A stretch of DNA of 64,000 nucleotides from Lycorma delicatula (taxonomy: Eukaryota; Arthropoda; Insecta; Hemiptera; Fulgoridae), in assembly GCF_047948215.1 (NCBI RefSeq), contig NC_134456.1:62577529-62641528 (forward strand). Reading direction: 5' to 3'. The translations under genes and the position numbers were made by a program. This document shows positions 1 through 11,467 of this stretch, one piece after another. Every line of letters starts with the position of its first letter. Position 1 is the stretch's first letter. Under the pieces are notes generated by a model. The model saw only the letters and a program-made list of their open reading frames with translations, did no database searches and was not told the DNA's origin.

Positions 1-203
1 CCCACTGACATGAAGACAACGGTCAAAACGTTCACTGCGCCAGTCGATTGTGGTTTGGATCCGTTGGATTGCCGGTGTGTCAAATCCTTCAAGGCAGAGA
101 TGAATACAGGGCGCCTCCAAATACGAGGGAGGCTCTGCTGTCTCCGGGTCGCCTCTTATTTGAACTAGAGTTTGAGGTTTGTTTTTACACCTTTTCTTGT
201 CAG
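1..203 (-). other. Possible exon, open reading frame running off the left edge
   Basis: Read on the minus strand, this segment is open for about 67 codons from just after a TGA near position 204 down to base 1, and it continues out of the window. It is close to 50% GC in a window of about 25% GC. The predicted peptide has a balanced composition with cysteines, tryptophan and charged residues (for example FDTPAIQRIQ, then TIDWRSERFDRC). That is unlike the F/I/L/Y/K-rich chance frames elsewhere in the window. The plus strand is also open in one frame over bases 1-165, which weakens the case. No strong polypyrimidine tract precedes it. I do not recognise the product; it could be a host exon or a transposon fragment. 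Confidence 0.35.
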
Positions 204-1267
204 ATCTAGATTTTCATGTTACACATTAGTGGGATAGCTCTGTCGCAATGATGTTGTTCATCGGCGGAGCGATTCTACTTCCCATGATTATTCCGCTGGA
301 GAAAGTTGGTTCCACCCCGAGTAAAGTTTGCCGTACTCGGAGCATTTACCTTTTAAAAACGGACAAAAAATTTTTAGTTTTATCGTTCAAATTAATAATA
401 ATTGAAACGATTTTGTTTACTTTGAAAGGGGCAGACCCAGCACATCAGATATGCCTCTGGGAAAATATGCTGCTTTGGATCGACCGCCAAGGCAACTATC
501 TTTGTGTTCGCGAGCGTATACACTGAAAGCATTTTAAATAAACGCATTAAAACAACTACATAATTTTGGGAAACCAAGTGAAGATGAAACCAGTGAATTT
601 CATTTTCAGATTTGATTAACCCGAGACTGGGCAGAACCGTAACAAACTGTAATTCAGTTTTCAGAGTGTTCAAAGGGTGTGTATATTTTAAAAAAAACAA
701 CATTTTTTGTAAATTAGATAATGCGAAAATATGTAAATTTTATCTCCTAAACGTAATTCAATACCATTCAAATAATTGTTATTTTTATTTTATTAAATTT
801 ATATTTTGATATTTTAATTTTAAATATCATAAAGTTAAGTTAATCGTTATATTTTGAGTTTAAAAACTCCAAAGTTAAGGCGTCTGTTTTAGTGTTTTAT
901 ATATATATATATATATAAAATAAATAACTTACGGTTTTAATAACTTACTCTTTTTTGGTACTAACTGTATTCAAATATCAGAATATATTACCAGTAATAG
1001 TAATAATACATCAGTTAAGTTAGTTTTTATCAGTTATTAATTTATTGTATATGGTATTGATATTGGCCGTGTGTATAGATTGCAGCTGTGCTAACAGAGT
1101 TGTAATTTTTACTACCGGTACGTATGTACATACTGTACTTGCTTAAAGATATTTTATCATGAGATCGGGACGACCGAGCGAATTTAATTGCTCAATGATT
1201 TATAGGTTTGTATCAAAGCGCTTGTTTATCTTCCAACAGTGCCCGCATTATTCTAATATGCTAAGTA
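204..1267. other. AT-rich noncoding stretch
   Basis: No coding frame of convincing composition is visible here. The stretch includes a short TA dinucleotide run at 899-917 and ordinary AT-rich sequence. The open frames seen are short and low in complexity. Confidence 0.6.
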
Positions 1268-1420
1268 GTCTATCGTTGGTAAACCGGACGGTATGCTAAG
1301 CGGCCGGACTGCCTGACTGATCGAGCGGTCGGCTGCCCCCTGGCTGTGGGACGCTCCGATCAGGTCCGTTGTTTTTACAACTATAACCAGTTATGTAACC
1401 GAGTTCATCAGCGATGTCTC
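1268..1420. other. GC-rich island with internal inverted repeats
   Basis: A block of roughly 150 bases is far richer in G+C than its surroundings. It contains an imperfect stem: the arm around 1311-1328 (CCTGACTGATCGAGCG) pairs with the arm near 1351-1364 (CGCTCCGATCAGG). A pyrimidine-rich run followed by TAG lies just downstream at 1437-1456 and looks like a splice acceptor. No open frame with a recognisable product spans it. It could be a non-coding exon, a promoter region or an old repeat. Confidence 0.3.
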
Positions 1421-1730
1421 ACCCCTAACAGTTGTTTTTCTTCTTCTCCTTTTTAGTCATCCAGTAAAAGAAAAATTGTTACACTTCGTTTTTGTAAAAT
1501 AAATTAATACATTTTTTACTTTATTTACCAGTATTTTTTGCATGCCTTTGATTAATGGAAATCGTTGCAAATTGTTTGTGATATTCACCGTTTAAAGTTA
1601 TAAAACAATTTTATTAAATAAAACATTTAAATTTTATAAGCTAGTTTATTGTTATTTTTTTTAATATTCATAAAAGTATTGTGCGAGATTTACAGCCTTG
1701 TAGTGCTACAGATAATCTATTTATCTAAGG

Positions 1731-2008
1731 CAATGATTCCCAAACTGTGCGCTGCGGGAGCCCGGGGAGCCGCGGCCTCTTCACAGGGGCACCGTGAAAT
1801 ATTGTAAAAGCTTCATAATTGATTGAACCAAGACATTTATAATTAATTATTAATTTAATGCTAATAAAGTGAAAAAATAATGAAGATATAGGAGTTTTAT
1901 TTATTTTTATCTCTTACGAGTAGTCATACTTTTACGTAGGGTAGGGCGCCGTGGAAAAATTATAATTGAAAAAGACCACCGCGACTCAGAAAAGTTTGGG
2001 AACCACTG
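1731..2008. mobile_element. hAT-type MITE, copy 1
   Basis: A 278-bp non-coding element has terminal inverted repeats: the left end starts CAATGATTCCCAAAC and the right end, reverse-complemented, starts CAGTGGTTCCCAAAC. Both resemble hAT termini. The flanks carry an imperfect 8-bp duplication, ATCTAAGG on the left and GTTTAAGG on the right, the size expected for hAT. The interior is GC-rich near the left end and AT-rich in the middle, and matches the copy at 26036-26322 along its whole length. It encodes no protein and would depend on a hAT transposase elsewhere. Confidence 0.88.
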
Positions 2009-2799
2009 GTTTAAGGAATAGTTCCGACTGAATACGACTTTGAAATGTAACATAGATTTTCCATTGCTGATGTTTACAACCTGATGTCTTGATCATTAAT
2101 TTTACTATTTTTTAGAAAATAAATCAAACATTTTTGTTAAACTTCATCAGCAGCGCCGTTTATATAGAAAATTATTGTTTCGTATTGCGATCAAATTTTT
2201 CTACCGGTTTGAGTATAAATGTGGAAATTGGAAAAGATACGACGAAAGTGAACAATTATGAATTAAAGTTCATACTTATTAATTGCGTTACAATCTATGT
2301 TCAAGGTTCCAACCCTATACCCTCGGGCATATGGCGCCCGTCTAATGGCCAGCTTTTGCGGGCCATTGAGTAATGATGATAGAGATTGGCAGTGTCGATT
2401 AGGAATTTAGTATTCGTAGGGTGTAAGCGATAATTTTTTTTCGAAGTCTTTCAATACTTATCCCGATATGACTAAAAAGAATCGAATTCAAAATACTCGT
2501 TGGATTCGTTTTGATAGCGACACGAGCTTTGTGTTTTCGAATGCAGCAGTCCGGTCGGCTTCCCTTACCTTACGATACTTAAGAAAAAACTATCTTTGAT
2601 GTAAAGGCTTAGGAGATGTTTGATTGTGAAGTAGAATACGAGTGAGCTGAGTACTCAGCGATAACACTGAACAGTGTGTTGTTATCACCGTGTTTTATGA
2701 TTTTTAAGTTTGATTGAAGAAATTAAAAACGTCTTAACGCCAAAAATGAAAATCCCAATGAACTAATTCCTGGCTGATGGTTTTGGGTTTTTTCACAGA
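2009..2799. other. Unclassified stretch between hAT sequences
   Basis: No convincing coding frame is present; the 79-codon frame at 2134-2373 has no recognisable feature. Part of this stretch may be more of the decayed hAT element whose coding remnant follows, but I could not find readable transposase sequence here. A small imperfect hairpin (GATAACACTG paired with CAGTG..TTGTTATC) lies near 2660-2686. Confidence 0.35.
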
Positions 2800-3243
2800 C
2801 ATCATGGAGAAATGAATTTTTTAAACATGGAGCTGCAAGGAAAAGGCAACATTTTCGCTAAAATTATAGGCTCTTTAAACTCATTTAAAGCAAAACTGGT
2901 TTTATGGATAACAAAGCTGCAGATGGGATTTCTCGTTAATTTCCCAAATATGAAGAAAATGGTAGGCGAACGTGTATTTAATTTGTCATCATTTGTCACG
3001 TTTCTTCAAGTACTTGAAGAACAGTTTGAAAAGAGATTTCTACAATTTACTTTCATCGAGCCGATGGTGTCATTTCTAACAATCCTTTTACTTGCCAAGT
3101 GAATATTATACAAATGGGTGCATACATTGTAGAGCTTATTTTAAATAACGGCTGAAGAATTGGAGTTTAACATTTTGGATCTTCAGAATCTCATTATTCT
3201 AAAATCCCATATATTAGATGAGAACTTCTGGGATTTTTAAACA
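2800..3243 (+). pseudogene. hAT-family transposase remnant (ZBED5/GTF2IRD2/SCAND3-like)
   Basis: One frame from 2812 to 3102 encodes 96 residues, including the stretch ELQGKGN, SLNSFKAKLVLW and NFPNM. This matches the hAT-derived family that includes ZBED5, SCAND3 and GTF2IRD2, where an 'LQGK...SFKAKL.LW......NFP' region lies in the later part of the protein. After a break near 3095 another frame continues with FTCQVNIIQMG and then sequence like the ILDLQN..I.LK motif up to about 3240. In the family this protein is the DNA-binding and cutting transposase, usually 550-700 residues; only the C-terminal third or so survives. It has no start, is frameshifted and is not functional. It lies 0.8 kb downstream of a hAT MITE. 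Confidence 0.7.
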
Positions 3244-5172
3244 GGATATTTTTATATATATACTAATGTAAACTTTGTATGTATTCATTTAACATAAGAA
3301 TTTTAATCATAATTTTTATGTACTTCAACATTAATTATTTAAATAAATATGTTTTGTTTATTACATGTATTATTAACTACATCCAACCATAAATTTTCTT
3401 TGGTAAATTAGATGATACTCGGCGCTGTACAGGTATTTTAGAATGTGATCTAGGGTACAAAAAGGTTTGGAATCAATAATTTATGCTACATCAGAAATTC
3501 ACATACGAAATATCTTCTCTTGATGATGACTGGTTCAATTGAATCGAGGTAAAAAGAAAAATCATTAGATATTTACAACATAAAAATTCAAATTATTTTT
3601 TAACGATAAGATTCAGTTAAAATTCTTTTGGACGCCCGTAATACACAATACTATTTATTAACTGTTGAATTTTGTTATTAACGGATGATCTATTCATGAT
3701 TTTGCTTTCTTTTGCAATGTCATTTTATATTTTCCTCTTTCTTTTTTTTATTGATAAATTCACTATTTTTAATTTTTTTCTTCTTACGTTTTTATTGGAT
3801 AAAATTATTACGATTAAGGTTTGTAATGAACTAACCCTACATGTACTAGCATTTATATGCAAATGACAAATAAATATTGTTGAAAATTAAAGCCAGTTTT
3901 AGACTTATTTCTTAATATGTTCAAAAGAAAAAAGAATTCTACTATACTCTTCTGGCATGTTAGTGCCAGATGGTACACAAGGGAATGTGATTAATTATTT
4001 AATTTTTTCTGTATTATCTGTAATATAAAAATAAGTTATGCTTTCAGGTTGTTATGAGTTAAATGGACAGTTGAAATCCTTGCAAGTCAAGTAGAACGGT
4101 CGATTTTTTTTGATTTTTTTAAAAATCGGATTAATGTTTGTTCACTGTTGAAGGTTTTATTATAATTTTGTTGGATTCTTTTTCGTTTTGATATAGAAAT
4201 ATTTTAAAACCACTGCATTCTGTCAGTTCGTTTTGATGTAGTATTTGTTTATACAGTATATATCTTATTTATATGTTGTGCTTTTTTGGCTTCAGTATTT
4301 CATTGCATTATCAAGCCTGTAAGTATATTATCCTGTAAAGTTATACTCTTTAATGTGTAGTTTTAAATAATACTTCTCAAAAGATATTACATTTCAAGTA
4401 GTTATTGTTGATATTTCATTATGAAATCAGTCTAGGTATAATAATATCGCTTTCGGATACAAACTACCGTTTGTTTAATGTATTTATGAAACGAAGCTAT
4501 TTAATGTTTTAATTTGTTTTTCTGATAGAATATATTTCAAATATGAATGGTACAGATCTATTGATTGTAATATACAATATTAAGTAGTTCTACTTTCTTC
4601 TCGACCTCCAGTTCAAAAACTCAGATCCTATCCCGTAAGCGAATGGTTATTTTATTATTATTATTAACACGAAAGGAATCATTAACTAATAGCGGATTTA
4701 ATTTCTTCACTGAATATTCAGAATATTGTTCGTAAGTTTTATTTATTTTAATTACATTCATTCTATTTTAGCCTTAAATAAAATTAAAACTTTTAATTAT
4801 TTGTAAACTTTTGTTTTTTTAGTGAATTGTAATATTTCATTCTTTACATAGCATTTATAATCTCAAATACCCATTGTGTTTTGTGTATTTAATCTATTAA
4901 GGAATAGGTTATATCTTTTAACATCAATTTTATTTTCTATTTTTAAACATACAAAAAAACTTTCATTCAGTTTTTCTTTCGGTCAATTAATATTCTCAAT
5001 TAACTCTATTCATTCCAGTTATTTGTTTCGTAGCCTTTTATTTTATGCGCATTAAATGTGCAGTATTTGTAATTTTTACATTTTCATTGAAAGGATTGAA
5101 TTTTACTTAAATATTACGATAAATGTCGTAATTTATCAGTTTTACCGCCAAAAATTACAAGACCCTATTTAT
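3244..5172. other. AT-rich noncoding stretch
   Basis: I see nothing identifiable in these 1.9 kb. The only open frame of note (3672-3866) is F/L/I-rich low-complexity sequence typical of chance frames in AT-rich DNA. Confidence 0.6.
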
Positions 5173-5699
5173 TAATAGAAAATGCCGAATAGCACAAGCT
5201 AAACGAGCCTTCAGTAAGAAATATAATTTGTTTACATCAAAAATTAATTTAAATGTCAGGAAAAGATTTTTGAAAGTGTATGTTTGGAGTGTCGCTTTAT
5301 ATGGAAGTGAAACTTGGACAATCTGAGTATCTGAGAAGAAAAGATTAGAAGCTTTTGAAATGTGGTGCTATAGGAGAATGTTTAAAAATCAGATGGGTGG
5401 ATAAAGTGATAAATGAAGAGGTATTGCGGCAAATAGATGAAGAAAGAAGCATTTGGAAAAATATAGTTAAAAGAAGAGACAGACTTATAGGCCACATACT
5501 AAGGCATCCTGGAATAGTCGCTTTAATATTGGAAGGACAGGTAGAAGGGAAAAATTGTGTAGGCAGGCCACGTTTGGAATATGTAAAACAAATTGTTAGG
5601 GATGTAGGATGTCGAGGGTCTACTGAAATGAAACGACCAGTACTAGATAGGGAATCTTGGAGAGCTGCATCAAACCAGTCAAATGACTGAAGACAAAAA
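5173..5699 (+). pseudogene. 3' end of an RTE-like non-LTR retrotransposon
   Basis: The segment encodes the C-terminal tail that follows the reverse transcriptase domain in a common arthropod LINE. Frame 2 gives AKRAFSKKYNLF, then RFLKVYVWSVALYGSETWT, an in-frame stop, and LEAFEMWCYRRMFK. A shift near 5388 moves to frame 3, which gives IRWVDKVINEEVLRQ, LIGHILRHPG, a GRPRLEYVKQI motif and DRESWRAASNQS, ending at a stop at 5688-5690. A short A-run follows. The element is 5'-truncated at about 5173, carries a stop and a frameshift, and is dead. The same family lies on the minus strand at 39816-42810. RTE-like assignment is from remembered family motifs. Confidence 0.85.
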
Positions 5700-7435
5700 A
5701 AAAGTGTAAATATCATCATTTACTTTAACTTCATTATAAAATTGATTTGTTTTTATGTATACCTATGTAAAAAATTTATTAATACTATTAGTTTGTGATC
5801 CGTTCTTAAAGCCTAACTGGAAACTTTATACTCTTATTTATAAGTAGTCTAGCAAAATAGCACCCTAATAACAGGATATATTTGTAGTTGTTTAAAGAAT
5901 AGATTTTTTCCATTTACTGCTTTATTATTTTTTCTACGTTTAGCGTTTTCGCAGAGATCTCTGTTTCATCAGAATTTATAAATGAAAATATAGATTAAAA
6001 ATAAAGAAAGATATTTTTACGATTTTTATCCATTGATATAAAATAGATTATCAATAACTGTGTTCTTTTTAATAATTTTCCATATATGTTCTGATAAAGC
6101 AGAATTCTCTACGAAAGCGCTACAAATAGAAAAAAGTGTTTAATAGTTGAAGAAATTTGTGTGTAATTATTTATTTCCAGTGGGTTTAAAAACGTGAAAA
6201 CACGTATAAAATATACGTAAAAGGCATACAAATTGTAACAAAACACTAAATTTTATAACATCAGTTATTGTGCAATATAAAAATAGCGGATTTATCAACC
6301 GCTCATATATTCTACGACACAAAAGTAATTTCACCATCAAAAAATTATGAATTCGCTTAGATATAATAATGTAAATAATTTTCTTCATATCTCAAAAAAT
6401 ATATGGAAGTAATAAAATGTCATAAGTTACGATATTCAAAAACAAACTTATCAACTTGTTTTATTTCCTAAATATTTTATAATAGCACATTCTGTGGAAT
6501 AAAGTGCTTTATATATCCAATGATATTACCACTAAAGATGTGAAATTATATTCATGTATTGTTTCGTGTTCTTCATTAAAATACGTACTTAAATCCAAGA
6601 ATTTAGTAACAAAAAAAAAACTTTAGCTTTTGTTAAATAAGATATCAAATTAGTATACAGAATTACAATTATTTATCTAAACTGTTAACTCAAGTTGAAT
6701 AAGTTTATTGCACTAATTAATTTTAAATAACTTTCATTTATGAAATATTTATTAGGTATTTTGTTACGTGCCTACTTATATATGTTTATTTTCCTTATTT
6801 TCAAAATTCTTTGTATTTTTGTAACTGTTTATACATTTACGTTGAAATAATAAGTAAAAACTCTACGGCAACGATGTATTAGTAATGGAATTGAGTACCT
6901 ATACCGTAAATTCATTAAGAAATAAGTTTATTTTTAGACTATTTATTTTATTACGTAGGTAAAGATTTTTTATAATACTCTTTTCAACTACTTTATTAAG
7001 CTAAAACTGAGAAGGTAACCGGAAAGTGTTTGTAACGCAGATTGCACTATTAACGATTAATTCCATATTGTAAAAATAAAAAAGAAAGGAAGTACTGTAG
7101 AAAAGTAACTATACAAAAAAGTCTTAGCACTTTCTTTTTGAATGAAAGGTTGAAAGATTTACGCTTTAATTTTTAATTCGTAACTATTTTATGTTACGTT
7201 ATTCGTATAATTAGTTAAATCGGATAATTATCGCCAGGAGTTATTTTTCTAATAATTGGTAGTTTAATTGATTTTTTCCTTTTCCGTGGATTATAAAAGT
7301 TTAAAAATTATATAGTAATATAATAACGCATAACTTTAATAAAAGGCGAATCATTTGGCTAATTTTTGTATTTCTGTTCATAATTAAAAAATTGTAGCTA
7401 TATATGCAAACCTGCATTCAGTACTCATTTTTTTT
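5700..7435. other. AT-rich noncoding stretch
   Basis: Nothing identifiable. Only short chance frames are present, including one on the minus strand at 6167-6388 with no recognisable composition. Confidence 0.6.
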
Positions 7436-7473
7436 AGACCTACGTAAAGTTTGTAGACTTACGTAAAGTTTGT
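7436..7473. repeat. Tandem duplication of a 19-bp unit
   Basis: Two adjacent 19-bp units share AGAC(C/T)TACGTAAAGTTTGT and differ at one base. It is a local tandem duplication with no further copies visible. Confidence 0.8.
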
Positions 7474-7638
7474 GCGCTAGTAAAAATAAGAGATGGTTCA
7501 CGATAATGTGATATGTAAATTTACCAGTAGTGAGAAAAGACTTAAATAAATTAATATTTTTATACTGTTCGGTTTCGGAGTGTGTAATTCAACATGCAAT
7601 AAAGTAGATAATTTTCGTGTTAAATAGAAAACACAGCG

Positions 7639-7946
7639 TAACCCACCGGGGGTTGGTCTAGTGGTGAACGCGTCTTCCCAAATCAGCTGATTTGGAAGTC
7701 GAGAGTTTCAGCATTTAAGTAAGAGTAAAGGCAGTTACTTTTATACGGATTTCAATACTAAAGATCGTGGATACAGGTGTTCTTTGGTGGTTGGGTTTCA
7801 ATTAACCACACATCTCAAGTATGGTCGAACTGAAACTGTACAAGACTACGTTTCATTTACACTCATACATATCATCCTCATTTATCCTTTGAAGTAATAC
7901 CTGAACGTTAATTCCCGGAGGCTAAACACGAAAAAGATAAAGAAAG
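7639..7946 (+). mobile_element. tRNA-derived SINE, family A, copy 1
   Basis: The head contains TGGTCTAGTGG, a good match to the pol III A box, in the family-wide stretch ending GAACGCGTCTTC. The B-box region is degenerate in this copy. The body carries TTTTATACGGATTT, GGTTGGGTTTCAATTAACC and ACAAGACTACGTTTCATTT, and the tail ends CCCGGAGGCTAAACA plus an A-rich run. A 9-bp target-site duplication, AACACAGCG, lies at 7630-7638 and 7947-7955. The element codes for nothing and relies on LINE enzymes for movement. Confidence 0.95.
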
Positions 7947-7955
7947 AACACAGCG

Positions 7956-10900
7956 GTAATAATCCAACATAAACGAGCTATTTGCTTTTATTTTCAAAAA
8001 AATTATGTTAAATATTATTATTAACACAATTATATTAACACAGAAAATATAATTTAAATCTATATCAATTAAATATATAAAATAAATTAATTTTATCGAG
8101 AATTTATTTTATAATGTAAATTTTAGCTTAATCAATAAATATCTAGCATAAATAATTTTTTTTTGTAAAGTCTAGAAAATCTAAAAAGACCGTTAATTAG
8201 AGAATAGTTATAAAAGTAATTACTTTTTTTAAAGGAATATTTTTTTAAAGTAATTACTTTTTTTTAATCAACGGTAAAAGTTTTTTTTAGTTATATTATA
8301 ATTGAACTCTTTTATTTACTTGTACAAAATGAGGTAATTACGTTAGCTTCCTTTAGATTTTCATCCAGAAATTATTTTTTTTAATTAAAAATATAAATTA
8401 AGAAATACAAAATTATAATTATGATTGTTAATTTTTTTATTAATTATAATTACGATTATTAAATAATTGTTTTAATATTTAAATAATTCTTTCAGGAATA
8501 ATTTTAGTCTAGTAATTACATTCACATTACGATATATGATAATTTATACAAAAATTCCACGGGGTTTTTTCTATTATAATAATTGATTTATTTTAATCTC
8601 TTATATCGATATATGTTGTAAAGGAAAGTGTGATGTAGGGTTTGTATTAGAAGTGAAAATTTAATATCTGTGATGTCCATATACCGTAATCATCTTGACA
8701 CGTTTTTAGTCCTGATTATATGTTTAGGTCGTATACTATACTGTTAAATAATACAACTTATAATTATTTTAAATTGATGCATATACTTATATTTAATTGT
8801 AGTACTACAGTCATGTACTTTTTTCAAATAAAAAGCAAACTTGATAATGACCTGGTAATGAATGTGTTCGTTATCTATTTTCTATTTTGTACTTAATTAA
8901 TAAAGGTAGACTATTTCTAGTACGATATCTTTGTTTAATTTAACCTGGAAATGTTAGTCGTTTCTTATACTTTTTATTTATATAAAGAGTTGAACGAGTG
9001 TAAAAAAATAAATTGCTTTAAAATTACCATTAAAACAAACGTTCCACAACTTATATTTGCATACTACAATTATTTTCAACAGCAACAGTTCGTTATTGAA
9101 TTCAGTACTTATGTACGTGAATACTTTTTGTCTCGGATTCTGATTTTCATTTTGGATTCGGATTAAGCATCGTTATAGGATTACAAATATACACAAATGG
9201 CCGCTATCGTCCGTCGGGTTCATCTCAAAATGGCCGTCAAAATTAAAATTTTGTAATCATTATGCGATAACAGTGTAAACTACCAAGTTGGTTCAAACGC
9301 ACTAATGTAAGATTTACTAAAATTCTTAAATATATAAATATCAATTTTGTAAATCAAGGATATGACCCCAAAATGGTGGAAAAACTAACTTTTTAATAAT
9401 TGAAAAAAAAAATGTCATAAACCGCCAAAACACGAGATAAATAAATTAAATTAACTTGGCCTACGTAGGACCCCCAATAGAGATTTATTAAAACCATAAA
9501 AAATTCATTTGCGCCATCTGCAGATTTAAAAAAAGAAGCTTTAATTTTAAAATTATAAAAAAGTGTAACTTTTTACACCGAAAATGAGCCAGTCATATAA
9601 CGTTATGATTAATGAAAACTAAGAAAGACAGTTAATTGAAATGAATTTATAATTGTGAGAACAGTAATAGTAAATAAGAATGTTCGTTTGGGAAAGTTTT
9701 ACTACACTTTTCTTTGATTAAGTGTTTTGTTTTCATTTCATTACCAATATACTAAACTTTTTCAACTAATCCGATATACTTTGAAAAAGTACATTATCTT
9801 GATCAGCAACTGTTATTATATATACCTTACTTATTGATTGATTTAATCATCTTTTTTTTAATCATGACGGATTTTCAGTTCTATTAATTATTAAAACCAT
9901 CATGACATCTAATTTAAAAAAATATAATTAAAAAACCAATTGAGAACAGGTTGTAAGTAATTATTTTAAATTAATTACATTGTTAATTAGGATTAATAAA
10001 TGAATGCCCTTATTAATCTTGCATATCATTTTCATCAACGGATGTTGATATTCTTACTTGTGATCCATCGGCACATCAGTAAATAAATAACCTATAATTA
10101 CATTTTTGGTGATATTTTTTTTGTTTTATTTTTAATTAAACTTTCTAAATAATTTATGGAATACTGTTTTAATGAATAAAAATTTCAATTTGATTGTATA
10201 TGTTTAGGTAATTAAAGGATGTGTTTCATTTTAATTGCCCTTATTTTCATTAATTATTTATTTATTGTTATACAGTTTATGTATAATCTTCAGTAATTTT
10301 CTTTATTAATTTTAGGATTAACATTATGAGTTTATTGGTAACGGTGTGTGGATGTAAAATAAAGTAGAAAAGGAAAAATTGCGAACTTTCAGATTAGATG
10401 GTCATATAAAAGGGCAACATATTTTATTGTTTAACATCATTTTAACGTTTTCAATATATAAATCCTTTGTATTTTTGCGCAGCAATTTATTTAATAAATA
10501 TTCTTAATTAACAACTATCATCTAGAACTAATACTGTAGTATTGTGTAAAATAAAACTATGATATAAATATTTACTCATTTTTACGTTTATACAATATTT
10601 TATTTTAAATTAATTAAGAAGTGAATAAAGTTAAATTAAATAAAGTTCTGTTTAAGAATTATACGACTTAACGCTTATTAACCGAACAAATTCTGATGCT
10701 TAGAAATACTTTTTTCGCTTACTTGCGGTTTTGTGTTCGTCGTAAAAATGTTTTTAAAAAATCATCCGAAAATAAGGATTTCGTTTATATTTTTTATCTC
10801 TAACGATAATTATTTTCATTTTATTTAAAAGGCTACTAAAAGAATTTACCGGTATTCATAATTATTATTGATTTCAATTTATATATATATATATATTTTT

Positions 10901-11316
10901 TTTTATTTTAATAACGAAACAGAATTTTTCCTAAACCTGAATTATTATTTTCTTGATCATGAATTATTTATTATAATATTTAACAAATGAGAAATCCACG
11001 AAAAGATAGGCGTTTATGAAAATAATCCGCGTTTATTTTCATAATTAATGGTTTATCTTCAGTTTTGTTCTGAGGAATTCTTGTTTGTGTATACTACTAA
11101 ATATTTTAGTTCAGTTTCATATTACCACCCGCCAAATAAATATGGTGATGGATGATGAGTAGGCTTAAGAAATACTAATTATGTTCTGGGACCTTTCTTT
11201 AATTCCTGGAGAGAAAAATTGCTAAAGCATGTATTTTAAATTCGTTTGTGGGTGGATGTGGATAATTAAATATAAGGTCACCGTTATTCACAGAGAGGTT
11301 AGGGGTGCAAAGACTA
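7956..11316. other. AT-rich noncoding stretch
   Basis: No gene is recognised in these 3.4 kb. Two copies of a small palindrome sit at 8212-8227 and 8247-8260. The part at 9180-9600 is slightly richer in G+C and has the feel of a decayed repeat, but no second copy is visible in the window. A TA run lies near 10881-10894. Confidence 0.55.
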
Positions 11317-11467
11317 CCGGCCTCCGTGGCGCGAGTGGTAGCGTTTCGGCCATTCATTCGGAGGTCCGGGGTTCGAATCCCGGTCAGGCATGGTATTTTT
11401 ACATACGCTACATTCATCTCATCCTCTGAAGCAATACCTTAACGGTGGTCCCGGATTTAAAAAAAAA
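11317..11467 (+). mobile_element. tRNA-derived SINE, family B, copy 1 (head of a composite)
   Basis: The head starts CCGGCCTCCGTGGCGCGAGT and carries a B box, GGTTCGAATCC, that matches the pol III consensus exactly. The body follows with TCATCTCATCCTCTGAAGCA and GGTGGTCCCGG and ends in an A-run at about 11459-11467. No clear target-site duplication is seen around this 150-bp unit alone. The GC-rich block that follows immediately appears to belong to the same larger element, since a second copy at 62005 has the same head-to-body order. Confidence 0.9.

Noticed and set aside
11317..11400. Genuine tRNA gene
   Set aside because: The B box is perfect but the sequence does not close into a cloverleaf with an acceptor stem, and the same head recurs with a SINE body.
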